A stretch of DNA of 64,000 nucleotides from the NCBI GenBank assembly GCA_022376465.1, contig JACDTU010000014.1, positions 744,001 through 808,000 on the forward strand, given 5' to 3'. The position numbers and the translations under genes were made by a program. This document shows positions 11,341-22,770 of the stretch, one piece after another (within the stretch, counting starts at the first letter, position 1; the number at the start of each line of letters is the position of its first letter). The DNA is from Cubamyces lactineus (Eukaryota > Basidiomycota > Agaricomycetes > Polyporales > Polyporaceae). Below the pieces are notes generated by a model. The model did not search any database. It saw nothing but the letters and a program-made list of their open reading frames with translations, and was not told the origin of the DNA.

Positions 11341-13689
11341 TGGACATGGCCACTTTGTAGATGCCACTTTTGTATTACAACTACTATCTGGGCACTTTCT
11401 AGCGCTTTTTGGGCTCCTATTTGGGCGCTTCTTCAACGCTTTTGGGCGCTTTTTTGGCTGTTATCTGGGCGCTTTTTTGGCTGTTATCTGGGCGCTTTTT
11501 GGGTTCCTATTTGGGCGCTTTTTTGCGTCCAAATAGGGCAGGCATATTCAACACCTTCCTGCCCTCCTCTTCTGGGGCCCTATTAGGGCACCCTGTTGGG
11601 CCAAAAATATACATAGCATGTATGTATATGCCATAGTACATCTCTGTGTGCATAGTGATGCAATAGTGCAGGGAAAATAACCAAAAAATGCGACCCTAGG
11701 CCAAGGGCCACCAGGAGGGGACCACTGCAGGGTGGCTGGCCTGGCTTCCTCTGGTCCAATTTCTGTGAGTAATATATCATTGGAGAGGTGCTTGAAAGGG
11801 CTTTTTAACGCATATTTTTGCAGGAGGAACCATGCAAAATTGGTAGAAATATGGATCATCGCATTTTCGCCAAAAATGGCCATTTTGTTTCCTTGATTGC
11901 TCAGCACACAGGTGTCCCCTCATGTTTTCCTTGGTACCGTTCAATTCGCGTTTTCAAGGGCTTTCTAACAGTAGTACATACATGGCATTCTGACCACATG
12001 CATTGACATCCTTCTCCTGCCCCTCCCTCACTTTACCACCTCATAGCTCCTGCAGTTCTTTGTCTTTCTCTGTGAAGTCTTTTGATATCTGTAGTATACA
12101 TACAGAACTATGTATTTATTGCTTTTTACGCCCTAATATGGCCTATCCCCAATGGAATCCATCTAGGTGCATTTTCGCACTTTTCAGATTCTCCCCTCCA
12201 TATCTCTGCACCCAGAGCAGCTATTGCCTTTGTTCTTTTCGCATTTTGTGCCTGGACATTGCTACTACATGTCTGTAGAAGCTCATTTTTATCGAATGCA
12301 GCGATCAGAATTGAGCTCCTTATCAGCTGTGGCAGGCAGATCCTGTTTTGGCTTACATTCAGGGCATTATTTTCTGATCAGATAGCACATTCATATTCTA
12401 CTCGTCTATAGCTACCTGTAACAACAAGAATCATGGGATTTGGTGAAGAATTGAGTGAGCTACAGTGAATGGACCTCCTGGACACCCAAAGTTGCAGTGT
12501 GTGCAGTTGCACTGCTCCGGAAATGCATGCAGTGCATTGCTGAACAGGCAGCATTTGGTGCCTCTGGGCCATATCTCTGCAACCACTCCTCCAAATCCCA
12601 TGATTCTTGTTGTTACAGGTAGCTATAGACGAGTAGAATATGAATGTGCTATCTGATCAGAAAATAATGCCCTGAATGTAAGCCAAAACAGGATCTGCCT
12701 GCCACAGCTGATAAGGAGCTCAATTCTGATCGCTGCATTCGATAAAAATGAGCTTCTACAGACATGTAGTAGCAATGTCCAGGCACAAAATGCGAAAAGA
12801 ACAAAGGCAATAGCTGCTCTGGGTGCAGAGATATGGAGGGGAGAATCTGAAAAGTGCGAAAATGCACCTAGATGGATTCCATTGGGGATAGGCCATATTA
12901 GGGCGTAAAAAGCAATAAATACATAGTTCTGTATGTATACTACAGATATCAAAAGACTTCACAGAGAAAGACAAAGAACTGCAGGAGCTATGAGGTGGTA
13001 AAGTGAGGGAGGGGCAGGAGAAGGATGTCAATGCATGTGGTCAGAATGCCATGTATGTACTACTGTTAGAAAGCCCTTGAAAACGCGAATTGAACGGTAC
13101 CAAGGAAAACATGAGGGGACACCTGTGTGCTGAGCAATCAAGGAAACAAAATGGCCATTTTTGGCGAAAATGCGATGATCCATATTTCTACCAATTTTGC
13201 ATGGTTCCTCCTGCAAAAATATGCGTTAAAAAGCCCTTTCAAGCACCTCTCCAATGATATATTACTCACAGAAATTGGACCAGAGGAAGCCAGGCCAGCC
13301 ACCCTGCAGTGGTCCCCTCCTGGTGGCCCTTGGCCTAGGGTCGCATTTTTTGGTTATTTTCCCTGCACTATTGCATCACTATGCACACAGAGATGTACTA
13401 TGGCATATACATACATGCTATGTATATTTTTGGCCCAACAGGGTGCCCTAATAGGGCCCCAGAAGAGGAGGGCAGGAAGGTGTTGAATATGCCTGCCCTA
13501 TTTGGACGCAAAAAAGCGCCCAAATAGGAACCCAAAAAGCGCCCAGATAACAGCCAAAAAAGCGCCCAGATAACAGCCAAAAAAGCGCCCAAAAGCGTTG
13601 AAGAAGCGCCCAAATAGGAGCCCAAAAAGCGCTAGAAAGTGCCCAGATAGTAGTTGTAATACAAAAGTGGCATCTACAAAGTGGCCATG

Positions 13690-14640
13690 TCCATATACAA
13701 TCCAGCTAAATGTGGGCAGATTGTATATCAGAGGCATGTACAAAACTGCCACGTTCATATACAATTCAGCTATTGTAGATCAGACGTGGGCTGATTGTAT
13801 ATCAGAGGCATGTACAAAACTGCCACGTCCATATACAATCAAGTTAAATGTGGGCAGATTGTATATCAGAGGCATATACAATACTGCCACGTTCATATAC
13901 AAAACTGCCACGTTCATATACAATCCAGCTATTGTATATCAGACGTGGGCTGATTGTATATCAGACGTGGGCTGATTGTATATCAGAGGCATTTACAAAA
14001 CTGCCACGTCCATCTACAATCAAGCTATTGACATCTACAAACTGCCCACGTCCATCTACAATCCAGCTTTTGTACATCAGACGTGGGCAGATTGTATATC
14101 AGAGGCATCTACAAATCACCCACGTCCATCTACAATCCAGCTATTGACATCTACAAACTGCCCACGTCCATCTACAATCCAGCTTTTGTACATCAGACGT
14201 GGGCAGATTGTATATCAGAGGCATCTACAAATCACCCACGTCCATCTACAATTCAGCTATTGTACATTGGACGTGGGTGGATTGTGTATCACAGGGATAT
14301 ACAAACCGCCCACGTCCATGTACGATCCAGCTATTGTACATCAGACGTGGGCAGATTGTATATCAGAGGCATGTACAAAGCACCCACGTCCATCTACAAT
14401 CCAGCTATTGACATCTACAAACTGCCCACGTCCATCTACAATCCAGCTTTTGTACATCAGACGTGGGCAGATTGTATATCAGAGGCATCTACAAATCACC
14501 CACGTCCATCTACAATTCAGCTATTATACATTGGACGTGGGTGGATTGTGTATTGCAGGGATATGCAAACCACCCACGTCCATGTACGATCCAGCTATTG
14601 TGTATCATACGTGGGGGCATTATTCATGCATCTCATTTAC
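13690..14640. repeat. P1 right-arm minisatellite
   Basis: Reverse-complement counterpart of 10500-11340, longer by 94 bp net because of copy-number change of the same modules (for example the repeated GACATCTACAAACTGCCCAC segments). This is the only part of P1 where the arms differ in length. Confidence 0.8.
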
Positions 14641-15188
14641 AAATGTGGCACAATTGTTAATACACTACTACAAAAGCCCCACTCCCATTGAAAATCCATA
14701 GTGTCATTGATTCTCAATGAGGTGGGCCATTTGTATTTGTATATCGAGTTGGCAGGTCTTCCACGAGAATTTCCCCACCTACGTGGGCAGTTGTTAACAA
14801 TCCGTGGTGACCACGACTGGTCCGCAGGACCCTTCGCGCATACCTGGAGCACTCGCGCCTGCACGCTTGGACTCCTGTGGGTCTCCCCTCCCCTCCCCTC
14901 GCCCTCGCGGACGTGTTGTGCCCGGCTACGGACCGTATCGGCCGACGGAAACGACGCGGAATGGCGCCATATGGTGCGAGAGGTAGAGCAGAGCCTATAG
15001 GAAGCCATGGAGAGGCCGCGCGGCGAGCCGGCCTCGCGACGAGGCCACGCGGTCTTGCCAAGACCTGATGGACTGTAGCACAGGATCCCTTCTGTAAAGT
15101 ACACGCCCCGAGGGCCAGACAACACAGATTCCCTTCCCCCCATACCCTTAGGGTCTCTCATTTGTGACATTTACGACCTTGCGAAATC

Positions 15189-15251
15189 TGCGAACTGCGA
15201 ACTGTGAACTGCGAACTGCGAACTGCGAACTGCGAACTGCGAACTGCGAAC
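15189..15251 (+). repeat. (TGCGAAC)9 array in 5' LTR of D
   Basis: Nine tandem 7-bp units; the third is TGTGAAC in both LTRs. The 3' LTR has 21 units at the same place. The array lies in the 3' half of the LTR (R/U5-like region). Confidence 0.95.
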
Positions 15252-15687
15252 TCTTGCGACAACCCTGCGAAGATCTGCGAAACCACTCTGCTGCGAAACG
15301 GCGTGAAGCCACGAGGATAGACTCCGCGAAACGTTTGCGAAACCGCGTGTTGCGAAAATCTGCGAAACTCCGCGACATTTGCGAAATCGACAGCCCGCGC
15401 TCCTCTCCCCTTGTCTCCTTCCCCCCTTCCTCCTCCCCAGTGTATCCGCGAACCCTTTCCCTGCGCTCTCACCGGTGTCGCATCCTTTGCAAAAGCCAGC
15501 CAACCCTCTCTACCCACTCCCTTTGGTCCTAGGCTTCGCTACGGTTCGCGCCAGACACAGGGCACCCGACTCCGACCTCCCCTCTCCTTCGCGTCCTTTC
15601 CCCTCCCCCTGCCAACAGGCCTCGACCTACAAAGGCTCTCGGCCTGAGTAGTATCCTTCCCTTACGGGTGGGTTAGACGCTTCATTT

Positions 15688-15703
15688 TGGTGACCACCGC
15701 AGG
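15688..15703 (+). other. Primer-binding site of Gypsy D
   Basis: TGGTGACCACCGCAGG starts 3 nt after the LTR end and begins with TGG, as expected for pairing with the CCA-3' end of a tRNA. The tRNA was not identified. Confidence 0.6.
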
Positions 15704-16256
15704 GGGGTGTGTATAGATCACACAGTCGGTTTGGTCCTGTTGGCGGCCCTCCGCGCCGTATCTGTTCGCAATTTCGCAAACAACAAGCCCTGATCCAGGA
15801 CCTTATACCCTCGCCTCTGAGCTACTTGTCGCGCGATTCACAAGTCTAGTTAGACAGGCCAACCAGCACCTCGACAGCGACTCCCTTGCCGCCCTACTTG
15901 ATCCCATCTGCCTCCTTCTTGAGAGAGGGATCGAAAGGCTCACCAGCGAACCTGCGAGTGCTTCTTGGATCCGCGAAACCGCCCTCGCAATCATTGCGAA
16001 CCCCATAAGCACCTCGCGACCACCATCACCAAACATCTCCTTCGCACCTGCGGAGGATTCCCTAGTTCGCTATTCCTCACCCTTTGGAAGCCCCCTTACA
16101 TCCCTCTCTGATACCTCTCCTGTCGAAACCTCGCGCGAAGAGAGCTTAGGCGGAGTCCCCACATCTGCTGCGAGCCTTCTGGTCAACCTTCCTGACTCCT
16201 CCCCTGACATCTCGCAAGTCTTCCACTCCATTCGCGAGCCCGACCCAGCAGAGGCG
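15704..16256 (+). other. Gag leader of D, open in the gag frame without ATG
   Basis: From 15717 to the first ATG at 16257 the gag frame has no stop codon and no ATG (180 codons). The encoded residues are varied and protein-like rather than simple repeats. It may be an N-terminal gag region started from a non-AUG codon or an upstream exon, or a leader open by chance and composition. Confidence 0.5.
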
Positions 16257-18642
16257 ATGGCAGACCACAACACAAAGCCCCCAATGCCCCCGCGCGGACA
16301 CGCCACTGCACCCACCTTTGACCCCACCAACCCGCGGAGCCTCCGTCGCTTCTTTCTAGACATTGAGGCACTCTTCGAGCGTAGCGGGGTCCAGGATGAG
16401 CAGCAAAAGAAGGTCTGGGTTGTCCGCTACCTGCCAATCGAGGTCGCCGAGCTCTGCGAGAGCCTTCCGGCCTATGACAACCAGGACCGGACCTATCAGC
16501 AGTTCAAAGCAGCTATCATCACACTCTATCCGGGTGCGGGCGACGATCGCAAGTTCTCCATGGCGGAAGTACATAGAGTCGCTTGTTTTGCAGCGCGCAA
16601 AAACTCCCATCGCCAACGTTGCCGAGCTCTCCAGCTACTACCGCGACTTCTACACCATGACCTCCTACCTGATCTCGCAGGGGCGATGCTCTGAATCGGA
16701 ACGCTCGCGCCTCTTTGTACGCGGCATCGCAGAACCCCTCTGGGAGCGCATCCAGAAGAGGATCGAGCTAAAGGACCCGGATCACTACCCTAATGACCCA
16801 TACGACGTCGACAAGGTCTATGAGGCAGCAAGCTTCCTCCTCCATGGCACTAAGATCGGAGGAAAGGTTCCATCCCAAGGCGCGAACCCTGTGGGTCAGT
16901 CCGCACCGGCAGCGGTCAAGATGGAAGACCTGGCCCCAATCTTGCGGCTGTTGGCGCAGACAGTCGGAGAGGGACCCGCGAACACGCCAGTCAACACAGC
17001 GAACCGTTTCGCAGGGCCGCCACCTGGTGCCCCTCGCTATCAGCCAAACCTCGCGCCACAGGAGCAACGCTACCCTCCCCAAGGTGGAAACTCCTGCCAC
17101 TACTGCGGGAACCCAGGCTGCCAGTTGCGAAACTGCCCATTCGTGGAAGAGGATGTCCGCGCAGGGCGCTGCATGCGGAACCAAGACGGTCGCGTTGTCC
17201 TGCCTAACGGAAATTTCATTCCTCGCCAGCTCCCAGGCTTTGACGGCATCACCATGCGCGACCGGCTGTACGAGTGGCACAGGCGGAACAATGCGAACGG
17301 GCCACCCCCAGCGGCACAGATGGTCCTCTCGATTGCATCCGATGAGCCTAGCTTCAGCACCTACCAGCTCAGTGCAGAGGATCGGATCACCCAGCTCCAG
17401 CACGAGATCCTCGCGTTGCAGCAGGGCAGGCGAATGCGGTTCGATGGTGTAGAGGTGCCGCAAGCTCGTAAACCCCGCTCGCGACAGAGCTCGCCACCGG
17501 CGCAGCCTAGAGACCGCTCGCAAGAACCCAGAGGTTCCTCAGATCGACAGGCTCCACCTCATCTGCCACTCACGTTCCGCCGCGACACCAGGAGTCAGGA
17601 GCCCCCCATGGCGACACGGAATCATTCGCGGGCTCGCGACGAACCCCAGCAAGCACCAGTCACAGGGGAGGCGAGCACTAGCAAGGATACCGAAATTCCC
17701 CGCCTGGCAGTCAGACCACCCACTCCACGACCGGCAACTCAGGAACAGTCTATGGAGCCAGAGCATCCCTTCGCGAAGGCGCGCGATGCGACATACGCCC
17801 CCCCTCGAGTCCGCAACTTTGGCGCACCTGCGCCGCGGGGCAAGAGCGGAAATCGCGAGCCCGCATACCGCACTCGCGCCCCGATCCAGCAAGACGAGGT
17901 GGTGAAGAGTCTCTTCCAGCGGTCTATGACCACCCCCTATCTCACCGTCTCCATGGAGGAGCTGCTGTCGATTTCGCCAGAGCTTCGCTCGCAGTTCTGC
18001 GAGAAGATCACCCCGAGGCGCGTCGCGACTGAGCCGCGCACAGTCGCCTTCGCGGCAGCCGACGAAGGAGTGGACGATGTGGCTAGCGAGGTCTGTTGCA
18101 GTGGTAAACACTTGGAGCCCGATGGCGTCATCGTCCCAGATCCCTATGAGGTCTACCTTCGCGACCTCGCACCTTCGCGCGAAGCTACAGAGCTCTCAGT
18201 CGCTAAGGAGTCGCACGCTCTTCGCTCCATTGTTGGGTTGGTTGATAACAAGGAATACGTCGAGGCGATTGTAGACCCGGGGTGCATGATTATCGCGATG
18301 TCCGAACACGTCTGCCACGCACTTTCGCTCGCCTATGACCCTAGCATTCGCCTCAATATGGTCTTGGCGAATGGTGAGACTGACAAGTCCCTGGGCCTGG
18401 TTCGCAATGTACCCTTTCGCGTCGCCGACATCGTCCTCTACCTTCAAGTGCACGTCATTCGCAGCGCAGCTTACGACATCCTTTTAGGCAGGCCTTTTGA
18501 TGTGCTGACGAAGAGCGTCATCAAGAACTTCGAGAATGAGGACCAGACTATCACCATTCAGTGCCCCAACACTGGTCAAGTCGCGACGATCCCTACCGTG
18601 CCTCGCGGGCGCGCGCGGTTTCGAGCCGAACAGGACGCCTGA
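16257..18642 (+). pseudogene. Gypsy D gag-protease, frameshifted
   Basis: Gag polyprotein of element D. The gag homology domain starts near 16310 (FDPTNPRSLRRFF) and continues through 16570, then moves to the +1 frame at about 16570-16590, so a single-base insertion is inferred. The continuing frame carries a nucleocapsid knuckle at about 17095-17140 whose spacing is CX2CX4CX4C, with Cys where the usual knuckle has His. A long Ser/Pro/Arg-rich linker follows, and then a retropepsin-like domain around 18220-18600 with the active-site triplet Asp-Pro-Gly at 18274-18282 and a GRPFDVL segment. The frame ends at 18642, where pol continues in another frame. Confidence 0.85.
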
Positions 18643-19818
18643 ACCCCAGCTAGACTCTCTCTTTGAAGGCGATGATGGCGAAGTCGCACTCGTCATCAGC
18701 GAAGAGGGAGGTGTTCCGCGCATCTGCGCGTACTCCAAAATTTGCGACAACTCGGTTCCCATTCCTGCTCTGTATTTATCTGCCTGCGATCAACTCCCTG
18801 AGATTGTGGATACCTTCTTACACTCTAAAACCCCACAAAGCGAACCGGTTTCTCCAGCTCCCTCTCAGTCCGCGTCTTTTTCCTCTGCGTCTGCCTGTGC
18901 CTCTCAAGAATCCACCCCTAAAACCCCAGAACAGTTCCGCAAGCACGCGAGGCATCTCGCGAAGGTGCGAACGCCTTCGGTTCGCAAAGATACCCCACCG
19001 GCTGACAAGCCACACTCGGGTTCAACCCCACCACGCTCCCCCTCTGTTTTCGCGAGCGAGCGAAAACGCGAAGGACCCCTCTCCTTCACCTACCAAGTTG
19101 GCGGCGAGGTCTATACAGTCACCCCTCGCTCGCAAGATGCTCCTGCTGGGATATTCCTGCAAGCGAAGGCTGCTGGTCGAACCTCGCACCCTGAGACACC
19201 ACTGTCCGAGACTCACACACACGCATCGCGTCCCCAACCTCCAGCTGCTACTCCTCTCCACATGCCAAAACCTTCGCGACCACAGAAGGGGCTCACCGCG
19301 ACATTCCTCCAGACCAAGAAGAAGTATAAGCCAGTCGCGAAGAAGGTCCGCGCCTCGAAAGGACCTTGTCCCGAGCAGTTTCGCATCGAGCGAAACATCA
19401 CCGGCGATCCCCTCGCGAACATGCCCCAGCTGAACCCACGCCCACCTGGCTTTACCCCTACTGGCCGCTACACCGCGGAGCGCAAGGAGGCGATGGATCG
19501 CGCACACAGTGGAGACTTCCTCTGGCAGGAGGAGCGAAAGCTCCTTCATCACTTCATGTGCCAGCACAACGATGCCTTCGCATGGAGCGATGCAGAGCGA
19601 GGGTGCTTCAAGCCTGAGTTCTTTCCTCCTGTCGAGTTCCCTGTGGTCCAGCATACTCCTTGGGTCGAGAAGAACATCCCTATCCCTCCCGGGCTCTATA
19701 AGGAGGTCTGCGAAATTCTCAAAAAGAAGATCGCGGCTGGCGTATACGAGCCCTCCAACTCCTCCTACCGTTCGCGTTGGTTCTGCATCCTGAAGAAAGA
19801 CGGGAAGTCGCTGCGAAT
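18643..19818 (+). pseudogene. Gypsy D pol: linker and N-terminal RT
   Basis: Pol continues here in a frame different from that of the gag-protease, open from before 18536, so either frameshifting or a mutation separates them. The first ~350 codons are a Ser/Pro-rich linker. From about 19400 the RT begins, with the KKIAAGVYEPSNSSYRSRW region before the first catalytic block. It is cut at 19818 by P2; the next codons resume at 22771. Removing P2 and one 7-bp duplicate restores the frame exactly (Leu-Arg-Ile then Val-His). Confidence 0.85.
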
Positions 19819-19949
19819 CACTAGTGGTTTCCAATTTTATAATATAATCACCCACCAACGTGGTAAAGGGTGGGTGTATTTTGTGGCCACCAGTTGTAAA
19901 TGTAATTCAGGTGGTCCAGCCTAATAATACCGGCATTGGCCTACTATTA

Positions 19950-20190
19950 TAATACATTGTAAATGGGATGGGCAGCAGCCAGACCTGCGCATATTTGATT
20001 GTAAATAACCTGGGCAGCCTCTAGATCAGCGCGTATTTGATTGTAAATGGGCTGGGCAGCCTCTAGATCAGCGTGTATTTGATTGTAAATGGGCTGGGCA
20101 GCCTCTAGATCAGCGTGTATTTGATTGTAAATGGGCTGGGCAGCAGCCAGACCTGCGCGTATTTGATCGTAAATGGGCTGGGCAGCCAAT
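19950..20190. repeat. 42-bp minisatellite, P2 left arm
   Basis: Five to six units with period 42 bp, containing GATCAGCGYGTATTTGATTG and GGGCTGGGCAGCC. The mirror copy is at 22400-22642. The period is a multiple of three, so arm ORFs through it are repetitive peptides and not evidence of a gene. Confidence 0.85.
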
Positions 20191-22399
20191 CTTATCTTTA
20201 TTTGGGCGCTTTTTCAACGCTTTTGGGCGCTTTTCTGACTGATATCTGGGCGCTTTTCTGGCGCTTTTGGGCTCCTATTTGGGCGCTTTTTGGGCGCTTT
20301 TTTGCGTCCAAATAGGGCAGGCATATTCAACGCCTCCCTACCCCCCTTCTGGGGCTCTATTAGGGCACCCTGTTGGGCCAAAAATATGCATAGCATGTAT
20401 GTGTATGCTGTAGTACATCTCTGTGTGCATAGTAATGCAATAGGGCAAGGAAAGTAGCCTAAAAATGCGACCCTAGGCCAGGGGCCACCATGAGGGGACC
20501 ACTGCAGGGTGCCTAGCATGGCTCCCTCTGGGCCAATTCCTGTGAATAATATATCATTTGAAAGGTGCTTGAAAGGGCTTTCTAACGCATATTTTTGCAG
20601 GAGGAATCATGCAGAATTCGTTGAGATATGGACCATCGCATTTTCGCCAAAAATGGCCATTTTGTTTCCTTGATTGCTTGGCAACCAGGCATTCCCTCAT
20701 GCTTCCCTTGGTACCGTTAGATTTGTATTTTCAAGGGCTTTCAAATGGTAGTAAATACATGGCATCCTGACCACATGCATTGACGTCCTCCTCCTGCCCC
20801 TCCCCCACTTTACTGCCTCATAGCTACTGCAGTTCTTCGTCTTTCTCTTTAATCTCTTTTTATCCTTGTAGTATACATATAGAACTATGTATTCACCGCT
20901 TCTTACGCCCTAATATGGCCTACCCCCAATGGAATTCATCTAGGTGCATTTTCGCACTTTTCAGATTCTCCCCTCCATATCTCTGCACCCAGAGCAGCTA
21001 TTGCCTTCGTTCTTTTTGCATTCTGTGCCTGTATACTACTACTACATGTCTGTGGAGGCTCATTCCTATCTAATGCAGTGATCAGAATTGAGCTCCTTAT
21101 CAGTTGTAGCAGGCAGATCCTGTTTTGGCTTACATCCAGGGCATTAGTTTTTAATCAGATAGCACAGTCATATTTCGCTTGTCTATAGCTACCTGGCACA
21201 ACAAGAATCACGAGATTTGGATGAGTGGTTGCAGAGATATGGCCCAGAGGCACCAAATGCTGCCTGTTCAGCTGTGCACTGCATGCATTTCCGGAGCAGT
21301 GCAACTGCACACACTGCAACTTTGGGTGTTCAGAGGGTCCATCTTCTGTAACTCACTCAATTCCTCACCAAATCACGTGATTCTCATTGTGCCAGGTAGC
21401 TATAGACAAGCGAAATATGACTGTGCTATCTGATTAAAAACTAATGCCCTGGATGTAAGCCAAAACAGGATCTGCCTGCTACAACTGATAAGGAGCTCAA
21501 TTCTGATCACTGCATTAGATAGGAATGAGCCTCCACAGACATGTAGTAGTAGTATACAGGCACAGAATGCAAAAAGAACGAAGGCAATAGCTGCTCTGGG
21601 TGCAGAGATATGGAGGGGAGAATCTGAAAAGTGCGAAAATGCACCTAGATGAATTCCATTGGGGGTAGGCCATATTAGGGCGTAAGAAGCGGTGAATACA
21701 TAGTTCTATATGTATACTACAAGGATAAAAAGAGATTAAAGAGAAAGACGAAGAACTGCAGTAGCTATGAGGCAGTAAAGTGGGGGAGGGGCAGGAGGAG
21801 GACGTCAATGCATGTGGTCAGGATGCCATGTATTTACTACCATTTGAAAGCCCTTGAAAATACAAATCTAACGGTACCAAGGGAAGCATGAGGGAATGCC
21901 TGGTTGCCAAGCAATCAAGGAAACAAAATGGCCATTTTTGGCGAAAATGCGATGGTCCATATCTCAACGAATTCTGCATGATTCCTCCTGCAAAAATATG
22001 CGTTAGAAAGCCCTTTCAAGCACCTTTCAAATGATATATTATTCACAGGAATTGGCCCAGAGGGAGCCATGCTAGGCACCCTGCAGTGGTCCCCTCATGG
22101 TGGCCCCTGGCCTAGGGTCGCATTTTTAGGCTACTTTCCTTGCCCTATTGCATTACTATGCACACAGAGATGTACTACAGCATACACATACATGCTATGC
22201 ATATTTTTGGCCCAACAGGGTGCCCTAATAGAGCCCCAGAAGGGGGGGTAGGGAGGCGTTGAATATGCCTGCCCTATTTGGACGCAAAAAAGCGCCCAAA
22301 AAGCGCCCAAATAGGAGCCCAAAAGCGCCAGAAAAGCGCCCAGATATCAGTCAGAAAAGCGCCCAAAAGCGTTGAAAAAGCGCCCAAATAAAGATAAGA

Positions 22400-22642
22400 T
22401 TGGCTGCCCAGCCCATTTACGATCAAATACGCGCAGGTCTGGCTGCTGCCCAGCCCATTTACAATCAAATACACGCTGATCTAGAGGCTGCCCAGCCCAT
22501 TTACAATCAAATACACGCTGATCTAGAGGCTGCCCAGCCCATTTACAATCAAATACGCGCTGATCTAGAGGCTGCCCAGGTTATTTACAATCAAATATGC
22601 GCAGGTCTGGCTGCTGCCCATCCCATTTACAATGTATTATAA
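22400..22642. repeat. 42-bp minisatellite, P2 right arm
   Basis: Inverted counterpart of 19950-20190 with the same unit order and number. Confidence 0.85.
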
Positions 22643-22770
22643 TAGTAGGCCAATGCCGGTATTATTAGGCTGGACCACCTGAATTACATTTACAACTGGT
22701 GGCCACAAAATACACCCACCCTTTACCACGTTGGTGGGTGATTATATTATAAAAATGGAAACCACTAGTG

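Larger units (their letters stand above)
10309..14819. mobile_element. P1: 4.5-kb palindromic foldback element
   Basis: An almost complete palindrome centred near 12517. Arms of more than 2.1 kb flank a unique loop of about 150 bp (about 12446-12590). Inner arms 11059-12413 and 12622-13975 showed no difference in the stretches compared. The outer arms contain minisatellites and the right one is 94 bp longer. Termini are CACTAGTGGTCACC (left) and, inverted, CAGTCGTGGTCACC (right). The insertion is flanked by 7-bp duplications gtccgca at 10302-10308 and 14820-14826, and the 3' LTR of D shows the empty site. No transposase is encoded; arm ORFs are mirror images and not credible genes. Superfamily unassigned. 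Confidence 0.9.
10180..15684 (+). repeat. 5' LTR of Gypsy D, split by P1
   Basis: LTR halves 10180-10308 and 14827-15684 (987 bp in total), TGATGCGCATGG...TTAGACGCTTCA. Apart from the 7-bp repeat array it matches the 3' LTR at 30388-31458 almost base for base. The uninterrupted 3' LTR gives the empty site for P1 (gcacgtccgcaggaccc). Confidence 0.92.
19819..22770. mobile_element. P2: 2.95-kb palindromic foldback element
   Basis: Same family as P1. Arms of about 1.4 kb surround a loop near 21294 (about 21215-21375). Left and right arms match in the stretches compared. Termini CACTAGTGGTTTCC are inverted repeats, with 7-bp duplications tgcgaat at 19812-19818 and 22771-22777. Outer arms carry a 42-bp minisatellite; inner arms and loop are homologous to P1 with roughly 10 percent difference. 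The loop sequence is the reverse complement of the P1 loop. No transposase gene. The insertion interrupts the RT of element D. Confidence 0.9.

Noticed and set aside
11548..13486. Mirror-image ORFs of 60-125 codons in the arms of P1
   Set aside because: They occur as identical pairs on opposite strands because of the palindrome, cross repeats and have no recognisable domains, so they are by-products of structure.
10436..14701. ORFs up to 249 codons through the P1 minisatellites
   Set aside because: The ACGTGGG-module repeats lack stops in several frames on both strands; no codon-level signal beyond the repeat.
15160..15254. CRISPR-like regular repeats (7-bp arrays in the D LTRs)
   Set aside because: Perfect tandem units without spacers, inside LTRs of a eukaryotic retroelement; a microsatellite.
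19947..22642. Repetitive 80-codon ORF with AAQPIYNQI units in the P2 arms
   Set aside because: Translation of a 42-bp minisatellite, duplicated on both strands, without start context or domain.
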